Shown here: piece after piece, positions 40,999-49,987 of the stretch
How the letters are laid out: each line of letters begins with the position of its first letter
Position numbering within the stretch: the stretch's first letter is position 1
Source of the DNA: Rhizobium lentis
Lineage (GTDB): Bacteria; Pseudomonadota; Alphaproteobacteria; Rhizobiales; Rhizobiaceae
Length of the DNA: 64,000 nucleotides
Assembly: GCF_017352135.1 (NCBI RefSeq)
Contig: NZ_CP071454.1
Coordinates: 1,397,501 to 1,461,500, forward strand
Direction: 5' to 3'
Made by a program: the position numbers and the translations under genes
The notes under the pieces: generated by a model
Told to the model about the DNA's origin: nothing
The model's database searches: none
Seen by the model: only the letters and a program-made list of their open reading frames with translations

Positions 40999-41880
40999 AT
41001 GAGTGCGGTGTTGAAGAATATTGGTATTATCGGTGCCGGCCAGATGGGCTGTGGCATCGCGCATGTTTCGGCCGCCGCAGGTTACCGGGTTCACATCTAC
41101 GATCTCTCGCAGGACCGCATCGAATCCGGCCTCGCCACCATCAACGGCAATCTCGCCCGCCTGGTGACGAACGGCAAGATGACCGATGAGGAACGGAAAT
41201 CGACCCTGTCGCGCATATCAGGCTCCGCCGATATCAACGATCTCGCACCATCCGATCTCGTCATCGAGGCCGCCACCGAAGACGAAAGCGTCAAGCGCAA
41301 GATTTACAGCCAGGTTTGCCCGGTGATGAAGCCGGAAGCGCTGCTTGCCACCAACACTTCGTCGCTTTCCATCACTCGGCTTGCTGCCGCCACCGACCGC
41401 GCCGAACGCTTCATGGGCATACATTTCATGAATCCGGTGCCGGTGATGAAGCTGGTCGAGCTGGTGCGCGGCATCGCGACAGACGAGAAGACCTTCACCG
41501 CCGCCAAGGAATTCGTCGGCTCGCTGGAGAAGACCGTCACGGTCGCCGAGGATTTCCCGGCCTTCATCGTCAACCGAATCCTGCTGCCGATGATCAATGA
41601 GGCCATCTATACGCTCTACGAGGGCGTCGGCACCGTCGACGCCATCGATACCGCGATGAAGCTCGGCGCCAATCATCCGATGGGCCCGCTGCAGCTTGCC
41701 GATTTCATCGGGCTCGACACCTGTTTATCGATCATGCAGGTGCTGCATGACGGCCTGGCGGATTCGAAATATCGCCCCTGCCCGCTGCTGGTGAAATATG
41801 TCGAAGCCGGCTGGCTCGGACGCAAATCCGGCCGCGGTTTCTACGATTATCGCGGCGACGTGCCGGTCCCGACCCGCTAA
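40999..41880 (+). CDS. 3-hydroxybutyryl-CoA dehydrogenase (3-hydroxyacyl-CoA dehydrogenase family)
   Basis: 293-residue NAD-dependent enzyme that interconverts 3-hydroxyacyl-CoA and 3-oxoacyl-CoA in fatty acid or polyhydroxybutyrate-related metabolism. The Rossmann motif IGIIGAGQMGCGIAHVSAAAG is near residue 8, MGIHFMNPVPVMKLVELVRG with the catalytic histidine region near 138, and the C-terminal domain has FIVNRILLPMINEAIYTLYEGVG and LGANHPMGPLQLADFIGLD. Start 40999 has GGAG-type sequence upstream. Its closeness to etfBA fits electron delivery from acyl-CoA oxidation. Confidence 0.94.
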   Translation: MSAVLKNIGIIGAGQMGCGIAHVSAAAGYRVHIYDLSQDRIESGLATINGNLARLVTNGKMTDEERKSTLSRISGSADINDLAPSDLVIEAATEDESVKRKIYSQVCPVMKPEALLATNTSSLSITRLAAATDRAERFMGIHFMNPVPVMKLVELVRGIATDEKTFTAAKEFVGSLEKTVTVAEDFPAFIVNRILLPMINEAIYTLYEGVGTVDAIDTAMKLGANHPMGPLQLADFIGLDTCLSIMQVLHDGLADSKYRPCPLLVKYVEAGWLGRKSGRGFYDYRGDVPVPTR

Positions 41881-41955
41881 GCAGACTATCATTACAACGG
41901 GCGAGTGGACCCAGCGCCCGCGAAATGCTTTCCTTCGAGAACGGGAGGAAACGCC

Positions 41956-42048
41956 ATGTCGACCGAAACACCGATGTTTCTGCTGCAATGCTGCGTCCTG
42001 ATTGGAATTGCCGGCGTCTTCCTCATAAGAGGAGATGGAGACTCTTGA
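41956..42048 (+). CDS. 30-residue membrane micro-ORF
   Basis: MSTETPMFLLQCCVLIGIAG plus VFLIRGDGDS, a single hydrophobic helix with a short acidic C-terminus. GGGAGGAA lies six bases before the ATG, an excellent ribosome site. It is tail to tail with the tlpA-like gene with a 9-base gap. I do not recognise the family; similar tiny membrane peptides are rarely annotated. Coding status rests on the ribosome site, the amphipathic composition and position. Confidence 0.45.
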   Translation: MSTETPMFLLQCCVLIGIAGVFLIRGDGDS

Positions 42049-42057
42049 CCAACCTCG

Positions 42058-42720
42058 CTACGACCCTATCGCCCCCTTGATCAGCGCCTTTGCATCTTCG
42101 CTGTCCCAGGCAGCAGGACCGTTCATGGCGGAGATCAGGCAGCCCTTGTCGTCGAGCAGCAGCGTCACCGGTAGGCCGAAGGCCAGGCCTTCCTTCTTCA
42201 GGCTATTGAATACGCCGATCGTATTGTCGCGGTAAAGCTGCAGCGCATCGACGCCGATTTCGCTGAGGAAGGCCTTCGGCTTCTCGTCGTCACCCGTATC
42301 GATATTGACCGTCACGACCTGGAACTTGTCACTTCCCATGTCCTTTTCCAGCGCGTTCAGGGCCGGCATCTCCTCGCGGCAGGGGACACACCAGGTGGCC
42401 CAGAGGTTGAGAAGCACCGTCTTGCCGGCAAAATAATCGAGCGTCGTCGGCTTGCCGTCGGGACCGTTGAAGGAAACCGTAGTCAGCTGGCGCGGCTCGC
42501 TGGCGGCGACCATCGCGGCGACCTGCCCCTTCATCAGCGGCGTCAGATTGGCTGTGCGCTCTTTCGCCAGTGGACACTCGGCCGAAGCGGTATCACCGAC
42601 GCCATTGCCAATCCCCGTCTCCTTCACGTATACCGCTGCCGCACCGGCAACAACGCCCGCAACGGCGGCGATTGCGATCAGTTTTACGGACGGCAGGCCG
42701 AAAGGTTTTTTCGTCGTCAT
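42058..42720 (-). CDS. tlpA: TlpA-family thiol:disulfide interchange protein
   Basis: 220 residues. An uncleaved N-terminal helix ([21 protein letters not shown], about 12-32) anchors a periplasmic thioredoxin fold with [21 protein letters not shown]; the CVPC active site is near residue 120. TlpA proteins keep copper-site cysteines of cytochrome oxidase subunit II reduced for Cu(A) assembly in related rhizobia. A GGAG site precedes the ATG. It is divergent from argH with only 26 bases between start codons. Confidence 0.92.
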   Translation of the reverse strand: MTTKKPFGLPSVKLIAIAAVAGVVAGAAAVYVKETGIGNGVGDTASAECPLAKERTANLTPLMKGQVAAMVAASEPRQLTTVSFNGPDGKPTTLDYFAGKTVLLNLWATWCVPCREEMPALNALEKDMGSDKFQVVTVNIDTGDDEKPKAFLSEIGVDALQLYRDNTIGVFNSLKKEGLAFGLPVTLLLDDKGCLISAMNGPAAWDSEDAKALIKGAIGS

Positions 42721-42746
42721 TTCATTCTCCAGGACGGGCATCTCCC

Positions 42747-44150
42747 ATGGCCGAGAACAACACGGATACTAAATCCTCCAACCAGATGTGGGGCGGGCGC
42801 TTCGCCTCCGGCCCGGACGCGATCATGGAGGAGATAAATGCCTCGATCGGTTTCGACAAGAAGCTATTCGCCCAGGATATCCGCGGCTCCGTCGCCCATG
42901 CGACGATGCTCGCCCATCAGGGGATCATTTCGGCCGAGGATAAGGACAAGATCGTTCAAGGGCTAAACACGATCCTGTCAGAAATCGAAAGCGGCAATTT
43001 CGAATTCTCACGCCGGCTCGAAGACATCCACATGAACATTGAAGCGCGCCTGGCGACGCTGATCGGACCGGCGGCCGGCCGGCTGCACACCGCCCGCTCG
43101 CGCAACGATCAGGTGGCGCTCGACTTCCGCCTCTGGGTGAAGGAAGAGCTCGAGAAGACCGAACGCATGCTGACCAGCCTGATCGCCGCCTTTCTCGACC
43201 GTGCCGAGGAGCATGCCGAAAGCGTCATGCCCGGCTTCACGCATCTGCAGACCGCCCAGCCCGTCACCTTCGGCCATCACTGCATGGCCTATGTCGAAAT
43301 GTTCGGCCGCGACCGCTCGCGCGTGCGCCACGCCATCGAGCATCTGGACGAAAGCCCGATCGGCGCTGCCGCCCTTGCCGGCACCGGCTATCCGATCGAC
43401 CGCCACATGACGGCCAAGGCGCTGGGCTTTCGCGAACCGACCCGCAACTCCATCGACACGGTCTCCGACCGCGACTTCGCCATCGAGTTTCTGTCGATCG
43501 CCGCGATAACGGGCATGCACCTGTCGCGCCTGGCGGAAGAGATCGTCATCTGGTCGACCCCGCAATTCGGTTTTGTGCGCCTGTCCGACGCCTTCTCGAC
43601 CGGCTCCTCGATCATGCCGCAGAAGAAGAACCCCGACGCGGCCGAGCTGGTGCGCGCCAAGACCGGCCGCATCAACGGTTCGCTGATTGCACTGCTGACG
43701 ATCATGAAAGGCCTGCCGCTCGCCTATTCCAAGGACATGCAGGAAGACAAGGAACAGGTCTTCGACGCGGCCGAGAGCCTGGAACTGGCCATCGCTGCCA
43801 TGACCGGCATGGTGCGCGACATGACGGTCAACACCCAGCGCATGAAGGCGGCGGCCGGCTCCGGCTTCTCGACGGCGACCGACCTTGCCGACTGGTTGGT
43901 GCGCGAAGCGGGCCTGCCCTTTCGCGATGCCCATCACGTGACCGGCCGAGCCGTGGCGCTCGCCGAAAGCAAGGGCTGCGACCTCGCCGACCTGCCGCTC
44001 TCCGATCTGCAGGCGATCCATTCCGCGATCACCGACAAGGTCTATGACGTCTTGACCGTCGAGGCCTCCGTCGCCAGCCGCAAGAGCTTCGGCGGCACGG
44101 CACCCTCCGAAGTGCGCCGGCAGATCGCCTTCTGGCGCGCCCGCAACTGA
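42747..44150 (+). CDS. argH: argininosuccinate lyase
   Basis: Last enzyme of arginine synthesis: splits argininosuccinate into arginine and fumarate. 467 residues. The fumarase/aspartase superfamily signature [20 protein letters not shown] is near 285, [18 protein letters not shown] near 110 and [18 protein letters not shown] near 165. The start follows a TlpA-side spacer with no room for a separate promoter, so its promoter probably lies in the tlpA coding region. The downstream lptM and lysA genes follow on the same strand. Confidence 0.97.
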   Translation: MAENNTDTKSSNQMWGGRFASGPDAIMEEINASIGFDKKLFAQDIRGSVAHATMLAHQGIISAEDKDKIVQGLNTILSEIESGNFEFSRRLEDIHMNIEARLATLIGPAAGRLHTARSRNDQVALDFRLWVKEELEKTERMLTSLIAAFLDRAEEHAESVMPGFTHLQTAQPVTFGHHCMAYVEMFGRDRSRVRHAIEHLDESPIGAAALAGTGYPIDRHMTAKALGFREPTRNSIDTVSDRDFAIEFLSIAAITGMHLSRLAEEIVIWSTPQFGFVRLSDAFSTGSSIMPQKKNPDAAELVRAKTGRINGSLIALLTIMKGLPLAYSKDMQEDKEQVFDAAESLELAIAAMTGMVRDMTVNTQRMKAAAGSGFSTATDLADWLVREAGLPFRDAHHVTGRAVALAESKGCDLADLPLSDLQAIHSAITDKVYDVLTVEASVASRKSFGGTAPSEVRRQIAFWRARN

Positions 44151-44156
44151 GATAAC

Positions 44157-44182
44157 GGGCGAGGCGGAGAGCCGCCACGCCC
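44157..44182 (+). terminator. hairpin after argH
   Basis: GGGCG-A-GGCGG, loop AGAG, CCGCC-A-CGCCC followed by TT; begins 6 bases after the argH stop. The stem has one A-A mismatch and the T-run is short. Confidence 0.55.
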
Positions 44183-44300
44183 TTACGGCAAGCGCGCACA
44201 CGTCCAACAATCAGGGTGCACAAGGCGGATAAACTTCGCTATGAAGATGTCCGTCGTGCGATGTGAACGATGTCCACCTTATGCCGCAGAAGAGGTATAT

Positions 44301-44495
44301 ATGCAGAAGAGCTTGCCGCATCTCATCCGCCTGACGGTGGTTCTCGCCGTCGTCGGCCTTGCCGTTGCCGGATGTGGTCGCAAAGGTGATCTCGATCCGC
44401 CGAGTGCCGCGGCAACCAAGGAAGGCGACGTATCCAAGCCGACGAAACAGCCGGGGACCGTCGACAAGCCCTTCCTCCTCGATCCTCTTCTTTAA
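44301..44495 (+). CDS. lptM: LptM-like outer-membrane lipoprotein
   Basis: 64 residues. A lipoprotein signal peptide (RLTVVLAVVGLAVAG) ends with the lipobox LAVAGC near residue 23, followed by GRKGDLDPPS, the short signature found in the LptM/YifL family that assists LPS-transport protein maturation in enterobacteria. As in many genomes it lies directly upstream of lysA, here 11 bases apart. AGAGG lies just before the ATG. Confidence 0.82.
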   Translation: MQKSLPHLIRLTVVLAVVGLAVAGCGRKGDLDPPSAAATKEGDVSKPTKQPGTVDKPFLLDPLL

Positions 44496-44506
44496 GGCAT
44501 AGGCCC

Positions 44507-45775
44507 GTGAACCACTTCGAGTACCGCGACGGCGTCCTGTATGCCGAAAATGTCCCCGTTCCGGAGATTGCCAAGGCGGTCGGCACGCCTTTCTATGTCT
44601 ATTCCACCGCGACGCTGGAGCGCCATTACCGGGTCTTCTCCGATGCTTTCGCCGGTATGGACTCGATGGTCTGCTATGCGATGAAGGCGAATTCGAACCA
44701 GGCGGTGCTGAAGACGTTGGGCCGCCTCGGCGCCGGCATCGACGTCGTCTCGGAAGGCGAGCTGCGCCGCGCGCTCGCGGCCGACATTCCGGCGAGCCGC
44801 ATCATGTTTTCAGGCGTCGGCAAGACTCCATCCGAGATGGATTTCGCTCTCGAGGCCGGCATCTACTGCTTCAACGTCGAATCCGAACCCGAACTCGAAA
44901 TCCTCAACCAGCGGGCCGTCAGCGCCGGTAAAAAAGCGCCGGTCTCCTTCCGCATCAATCCCGACGTCGATGCCAGGACGCATTCGAAGATCTCGACCGG
45001 CAAGAAGGAAAACAAGTTCGGTATTTCCTGGGAACGGGCCCGCGCTATTTACGCCCATGCCGCCAGGCTGCCCGGCATCGAGGTCAGCGGCATCGACATG
45101 CATATCGGCAGTCAGATCACCGAGCTGCAGCCCTTCGACGACGCCTTCAAGCTGCTGCGCGATCTCGTCGCGACGCTACGCGCCGACGGCCACACCATTC
45201 ATCACGTCGATATCGGCGGGGGCCTCGGCGTGCCCTACAAGGACGACAACAATCCGCCGCCGCTGCCGGACGCCTATGCGGCAATCGTCAAGCACCAGCT
45301 GCGCGATCTGAACTGCAAGATCATTACCGAGCCCGGCCGCCTGATCGTCGGCAATGCCGGCATCCTTGTGACCGAAGTCCTCTATGTGAAGGATGGCGGC
45401 GAGAAGACCTTCGTCATCGTCGACGGCGCGATGAACGACCTCATCCGCCCGACGCTCTATGAGGCCTATCATGAGATCCGTCCGGTGACGATTTCGGCAG
45501 CAAACGCGCCGCGCATCCGCGCCGACGTGGTCGGTCCCGTCTGCGAGACCGGCGATTATCTGGCGCTCGACCGCGAAATGGCGATGCCGAAGCCAGGCGA
45601 CCTGATGGCCGTCAGCACTGCGGGAGCCTATGGTGCCGTTCAGGCCGGCACCTATAACAGCCGCTTGCTGGTGCCCGAAGTTCTGGTCAAGGGCAGCGAT
45701 TTTCATGCGATTCGGCCGCGGAGGACCTATGCCGAGCTGATCAGCCTCGACTCGGTTCCTGCTTGGCTCGACTAA
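44507..45775 (+). CDS. lysA: diaminopimelate decarboxylase
   Basis: PLP enzyme that turns meso-diaminopimelate into lysine. 422 residues; the PLP lysine lies in CYAMKANSNQAVLKTL near 60, the glycine-rich loop in HHVDIGGGLGVPY near 235, and the substrate-side motif GPVCETGDYLALDRE near 345, where the Cys belongs to the active site of the dimer partner. The start is GTG. With lysC at 8584 this gives the first and last steps of lysine synthesis. Confidence 0.97.
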   Translation: MNHFEYRDGVLYAENVPVPEIAKAVGTPFYVYSTATLERHYRVFSDAFAGMDSMVCYAMKANSNQAVLKTLGRLGAGIDVVSEGELRRALAADIPASRIMFSGVGKTPSEMDFALEAGIYCFNVESEPELEILNQRAVSAGKKAPVSFRINPDVDARTHSKISTGKKENKFGISWERARAIYAHAARLPGIEVSGIDMHIGSQITELQPFDDAFKLLRDLVATLRADGHTIHHVDIGGGLGVPYKDDNNPPPLPDAYAAIVKHQLRDLNCKIITEPGRLIVGNAGILVTEVLYVKDGGEKTFVIVDGAMNDLIRPTLYEAYHEIRPVTISAANAPRIRADVVGPVCETGDYLALDREMAMPKPGDLMAVSTAGAYGAVQAGTYNSRLLVPEVLVKGSDFHAIRPRRTYAELISLDSVPAWLD

Positions 45776-45778
45776 ACG

Positions 45779-45883
45779 CCTCGCGCAAATCGGTGCAGCG
45801 ATTTTGCGATCACGCGACATGCGTACAACAAAAATTTAAAGCGCGGGGAGCAGTCTGAAAGATCGCGGCGCGCTTAAAGCAGC
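45779..45883 (-). repeat. rhizobial palindromic repeat element, copy A (reverse orientation)
   Basis: About 105 bases directly after the lysA stop. The reverse complement aligns nearly throughout with copy B at 48720-48828: the block TTTTGCGATCACGCGACATG matches the block reading GCATGTTGTGGTCGCAAAA in copy B, and the hairpin with arms TTTAAAGCGCG and CGCGCTTAAAG (about 45836-45880) matches CTAAAGCGCG / CGCGCTTTAG of copy B. Such elements, including the RIME type, are spread through rhizobial chromosomes. Confidence 0.75.
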
Positions 45884-46042
45884 CATCACTTTTTGGCGAA
45901 TAAACGTGAAAAGCCGGTATTACCGGCCGCTCGCCCTCGCCTTCGCCACAAAGAGTGTTATCCTTTCGTTCATGAGCGTATTGCCCGACAATCGCCGGAA
46001 GCGCCCTCTGTTTCAGAACGCCAGATCGCGGAGACCGGACCG

Positions 46043-48694
46043 ATGATGAGCCCTTTCAGGCAGAGGAAAGGTGCATTTGCGCTCCGCCCTGCGCTTGCCC
46101 GGCTGGTGACGACGAAGCGCCTGCTGGCGCGCATTGTGCTTTTTTGCGAGCAGCTGCTGCCGCCGCTGCTGCCGGTGCTGTCGGTCGCAGCCTTTTATCT
46201 CTCCGCCTCCTGGTTCGGCCTCTTCCGCAACGTGCCCGACTGGCTGCGCATTGTCTTGCTGATCGCCTTCGCGCTCGCTTTACTCGTCTCGCTGCTTCCC
46301 TTCCGCCATCTGCGCTGGCCGAAGGTCGCCGAAGCCGACCGCCTGCTGGAAGAGCGCAATGGCCTGCCGCACCAGCCGGTCACCGTCCAGGAAGACGAAC
46401 CAGCCTTCGATACGCCCTTTGCCCGAGCGCTTTGGCGCGAGCACCAGGTGCGCATGGCCGAAAAAATTGCAGCGCTCGACACAGGCATGCCGAGGCCGGA
46501 TATCGCCGCACATGACCGCTTCGCCCTTCGCGCCGTTCCGGCGCTGCTTCTGGTCACGGCCTTTGCCTATTCGCTGTCGATCAACGGCGGGTCGATCGGC
46601 GATGCATTGCAGGCAGCCCCCGAGCAGGTGACGGTCGATCCGGCCGTGCGCATCGACGCCTGGGTAACACCACCCTCCTACACCGGTCGCGCACCGGTCT
46701 ATTTGACCGCCGACGGGAGTGAACAGGCGCCGATCGGCATACCGCAGTTTTCCGGTCTCACCGTACGCGTCAGCGGCGGAAAAACGGCCGAAAAGGTCGT
46801 GTTCCGCAAGGCGAATGGTGAGGCGCAGGACATTGCCGTCCAGGCGGATGCAAGGCCGCAGCAGACTCTGGTGACCGCTGGCGATCAGCCGGATGCTGCA
46901 CCAGCCAGCCAGGCTGCCATCGCACAGACACATGTGATGAAGCTCGAGGAGAACGGCACGCTCGAAGTCAACGGCCGCCGCTGGAGCTTCGATGTCCTTC
47001 CCGACAAGGCGCCGGAAATCGCTTTCGACGGCTTACCGAAGCCCAGCGTCAACGGCGCGCTTGAGATCGGCTTCACCGTCAAGGACGATTACGGCGTGCA
47101 GGAAGCGCATGCCGAGATCGTTCCGGTCGAAACCGATCCGACCGCGACGCCGCTCTATCCGCTGCCGGAATACCGGCTGGATATCCCCCGTCGCAACGCC
47201 CGCGATGCGAAGGGCGTGACCAGCCGGAACCTGACCGAACATCCACTTGCCGGCAAGCGCGTTCGCGTGACGCTCGTCGCCAGGGATGCCGCCGGCCAGA
47301 CCGGCCGCAGCCCGCCGCACGAGATGACGCTGCCGTCGCGGCCCTTCAACGAACCGCTTGCCGCAGCAGTTGCCGAGGAACGACAGGTTTTCGCGCTCGA
47401 TACGCGCAAGATGCCGCAGGCTATCGCCCTGAACGAGGCGCTGACCATCCGTCCCGAGGAGACCATCCCCAAGCTGACCAACTATCTGCTGCTGCAATCC
47501 GCCTTGACGCGCATGAAGCTCGCAAAGGGCGAAGAAGCGCTGAAGGATACGGCCCAATATCTCTGGGAGATCGCGCTTGGCATGGAAGATGGCGATCTTT
47601 CCCTTGCCGAGCGCAAGCTGCGCCAGGCCCAGCAGAACCTCGCCGACGCGTTGAACCGCAACGCGCCCGACGAAGAGATCAAGAAGCTGATGGACGAGTT
47701 GCGCAAGGCGATGCAGGACTATCTGAGCGAGCTCGCCCAGCGCATGCAGAACGCGCCGATGCAGCCGAACCAGAACGCACAGAACATCCTGCGCCAGCAG
47801 GATCTGGAGCGGATGATGGATCAGATCGAAAATCTCGCCCGCTCCGGCAACCGTGACGCAGCCCAGCAGATGCTGTCGGAACTGCAGCGCATGATGAACA
47901 ACCTGCAGGCGGGCCGGCCGCAGCGCGGCCAGCAGGGCCAGGAAAACAGCGAAGCCCGAAAGCAGATCGACAAACTCGGGGAGATCCTGCGCGACCAGCA
48001 GAAGCTGATGGAAGAGACCTTCCGTCTTGATCAGCAGCTCAAGGATCGCATGCAGCGCGGCGAGACCGAGATGGGCGAGAACGATCCGTTGCTCGACGAT
48101 ATGCTTCCCGGCGAGAAGGGCGAACCGCAGGATCAGCAACAGGGCCAAGGCCAGGAAGGCCAGCAACCCTCCGACCAGATGACGGCAGAGCAACTGCGCG
48201 AGGCGCTGAAACAGCTGCGCTCCCGCCAGGATGCGCTCGGCAAGCAGCTTGGCGAATTGCAGAAGAGCCTCGGCGAGATGGGCATGAAGCCAGGTCCGGG
48301 CTTCGGCCAGGCGCAGCGCGAAATGGAAGGCGCCGGCCGTGAACTCGGCCAGGGCCGCGGCCAGCCGGCGATCGAAGGCCAGGGTCGCGCGCTGGAGGCA
48401 CTTCGCCAGGGTGCGCGCGATATGATGAACCAAATGATGCAGGCGCAGCAAGGCCAACAGGGGCAAGGTCCGAACGGCCAGGTGGGACAGGGCGAGCAGA
48501 ACGGTCGCGATCCGCTCGGCCGGCTGCGCCAGACCCAGGGACCGGACTTCGGCGACAACAACGTGAAGGTGCCTGACGAAATCGACGTTCAGCGAGCACG
48601 AGAAATCCTTGACGCGATCCGCGAGAAACTCGGCAACAATCCGCCACAGGAGATGGAACGGCGGTATCTCGAGCGGCTGCTGGACATCCAGTAG
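46043..48694 (+). CDS. TIGR02302 family (DUF4175) large membrane protein
   Basis: 883 residues, alphaproteobacteria-specific family of unknown function. Two or three N-terminal helices (LLPPLLPVLSVAAFYLSASWFG and WLRIVLLIAFALALLVSLLP, about 35-85, plus ALRAVPALLLVTAFAYSLSI near 165) are followed by a large domain with Ig-like composition (about 200-470). The rest is a long helical, Gln-rich region (about 500-860), with many repeats of Q, G, M and E such as QGQGQEGQQPSDQ and MMQAQQGQQGQGPNGQ, then a conserved C-terminal VPDEIDVQRAREILDAIREKLG. Start at 46043 gives the expected N-terminus. Inverted repeats lie on both sides. Confidence 0.87.
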   Translation: MMSPFRQRKGAFALRPALARLVTTKRLLARIVLFCEQLLPPLLPVLSVAAFYLSASWFGLFRNVPDWLRIVLLIAFALALLVSLLPFRHLRWPKVAEADRLLEERNGLPHQPVTVQEDEPAFDTPFARALWREHQVRMAEKIAALDTGMPRPDIAAHDRFALRAVPALLLVTAFAYSLSINGGSIGDALQAAPEQVTVDPAVRIDAWVTPPSYTGRAPVYLTADGSEQAPIGIPQFSGLTVRVSGGKTAEKVVFRKANGEAQDIAVQADARPQQTLVTAGDQPDAAPASQAAIAQTHVMKLEENGTLEVNGRRWSFDVLPDKAPEIAFDGLPKPSVNGALEIGFTVKDDYGVQEAHAEIVPVETDPTATPLYPLPEYRLDIPRRNARDAKGVTSRNLTEHPLAGKRVRVTLVARDAAGQTGRSPPHEMTLPSRPFNEPLAAAVAEERQVFALDTRKMPQAIALNEALTIRPEETIPKLTNYLLLQSALTRMKLAKGEEALKDTAQYLWEIALGMEDGDLSLAERKLRQAQQNLADALNRNAPDEEIKKLMDELRKAMQDYLSELAQRMQNAPMQPNQNAQNILRQQDLERMMDQIENLARSGNRDAAQQMLSELQRMMNNLQAGRPQRGQQGQENSEARKQIDKLGEILRDQQKLMEETFRLDQQLKDRMQRGETEMGENDPLLDDMLPGEKGEPQDQQQGQGQEGQQPSDQMTAEQLREALKQLRSRQDALGKQLGELQKSLGEMGMKPGPGFGQAQREMEGAGRELGQGRGQPAIEGQGRALEALRQGARDMMNQMMQAQQGQQGQGPNGQVGQGEQNGRDPLGRLRQTQGPDFGDNNVKVPDEIDVQRAREILDAIREKLGNNPPQEMERRYLERLLDIQ

Positions 48695-48719
48695 ACCTTA
48701 TACCGCCTTATGGTTGGAT

Positions 48720-48828
48720 TCTAAAGCGCGTCGCGATCTTCAGATTCGCTTGGCCCGCGCTTTAGTCTTTGGTTTTCGCATGTTGTGGTCGCAAAACCGC
48801 TGTGCACTTTGCGCGACTTGCTTCAGGC
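48720..48828 (+). repeat. rhizobial palindromic repeat element, copy B (forward orientation)
   Basis: About 109 bases starting with a hairpin CTAAAGCGCG (48722-48731) / CGCGCTTTAG (about 48756-48765), then a block with GCATGTTGTGGTCGCAAAAC and TTTGCGCGACTTGCTTCAGG. It reaches the stop codon of the cpdR-like gene. It is the inverted partner of copy A at 45779-45883 and has the look of the RIME-type repeats known in Rhizobium. Confidence 0.75.
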
Positions 48829-49182
48829 GACGAGCGCCCGGGCAACCGCCTTGCGTATATCGGGAAGCGCGAATGGCTTGGCGACAACGTCGATGATCTT
48901 TTCGGCAAGATCGTCGGCCCGTTCGCGCTGTTCGGCATAGCCGGTCATCAGCAGGATCTTCAGGCCGGGGAAAGCGTCCTTCGCCTGATGAGCAAGTTCG
49001 ATGCCGTCCATGACAGGCATGCGGATATCCGAAAGCAGCAGGTCGTAGCCCCCGTCTTTCAGCTTTTCCAGTCCCTCGGCGCCATCCGCCGCTTCATCGG
49101 TCTCATGACCGTCGAGCCTGAGGGCCCGGGCTACGAAAGACCGCAGGGAGTCCTCGTCTTCCGTAATCAGAATTCTTGCCAT
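48823..49182 (-). CDS. cpdR: single-domain response regulator, CpdR-like
   Basis: 119 residues, only a receiver domain. The acidic pair EDED lies at 8-11, the phosphoacceptor aspartate is in LLLSDIRMPVMDGIELA near 51, the Thr in LLMTGYAEQRERADDLAEK near 79, and the Lys in DVVAKPFALPDIRKAVARALVA near 101. The ITEDEDSLRSFVARALRLDGHE start and KPFALPDIR end match CpdR proteins, which, when unphosphorylated, bring ClpXP to degrade CtrA and other cell-cycle factors. A TTAACCAT motif lies upstream. The stop is inside a repeat element. Confidence 0.8.
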   Translation of the reverse strand: MARILITEDEDSLRSFVARALRLDGHETDEAADGAEGLEKLKDGGYDLLLSDIRMPVMDGIELAHQAKDAFPGLKILLMTGYAEQRERADDLAEKIIDVVAKPFALPDIRKAVARALVA

Positions 49183-49268
49183 ATGTGCATTGCTCCGTCT
49201 TCAGCCCCGCGACGGAAATCACCAGACTTTCCTTTTCGATCGGTAAAGATGGCGAAGCGATGGACGGA

Positions 49269-49276
49269 ATGGTTAA
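49269..49276 (-). promoter_or_regulatory. possible CtrA box upstream of the cpdR-like gene
   Basis: TTAACCAT on the minus strand, 87 bases before the start. This 8-mer is one form of the alphaproteobacterial CtrA recognition site. A single short match; not proof. Confidence 0.35.
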
Positions 49277-49311
49277 CAACCCGTCTTCACCGGCAATAGA
49301 TTGACCCTGTC

Positions 49312-49854
49312 TCAGGCGTCGCCGGTGACCACGCCGACGAAGGGCAATTCGCGAAACGCATAGGCAACGTCCATGCCGTAGCCGACGACGAAATAATCAG
49401 GGCATTCGAAGCCGACATAATCGGCCTCCAACTTTTCCTTACGCTTGACCCGTTTGTCGAGCAGCACGGCGATCGTGACGTTGCGTGCGCCGCGCTCGAA
49501 GAGCAGTTCCTTGGCAAAAAGCAGCGTCCGGCCAGACTCCAGGATATCGTCGATCAACAGCACATCGCGGCCGTGCACGTCGCTGTCGATATCCTTGACG
49601 ATGCGCACGCCCTGCGAAACCGTGCCGCTGCCGTAGCTCGACAGCGTGATGAACTCGACCTCCGGTGCAAGCCCGGTGTCATGCAGGGCACGGATCAGGT
49701 CAGCGGCGAAGATGAAGGAGCCCTTGAGCACGGCGATGACGAGCAGGTCCTTGGTCGGACCGTTGGCGATCTCTCGCGCCATCGCATGATTGCGCTCGGC
49801 GATCTGCTCGGCGGTGAAAAGCGGCTCGATGTTTTTTCCGCGCACGACAGGCAT
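49312..49854 (-). CDS. hpt: hypoxanthine phosphoribosyltransferase
   Basis: 180-residue purine salvage enzyme that converts hypoxanthine (and guanine) to IMP/GMP with PRPP. The PRPP loop is DVLLIDDILESGRTLLFAKELL near 100-121, the loop ITLSSYGSGTVSQG near 70, and DKRVKRKEKLEADYVGFECPDYFVVGYGMD near 130-160 fits the base-binding end. Start at 49854 is chosen because GGAG lies at a reasonable distance; an earlier ATG at 49869 has no such site. Confidence 0.93.
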   Translation of the reverse strand: MPVVRGKNIEPLFTAEQIAERNHAMAREIANGPTKDLLVIAVLKGSFIFAADLIRALHDTGLAPEVEFITLSSYGSGTVSQGVRIVKDIDSDVHGRDVLLIDDILESGRTLLFAKELLFERGARNVTIAVLLDKRVKRKEKLEADYVGFECPDYFVVGYGMDVAYAFRELPFVGVVTGDA

Positions 49855-49987
49855 AAAGGCTTGCTCCATGAAAAAGAAGGTAAGCCGTTAGCACATATGC
49901 CGGCCCGAAACAGCCTCGCATGGCATGAAATTAACGCGATTGGTGCATTCTATAGCCGGCAAGCCGGTCGTCACGCCTTCCGCTGCG

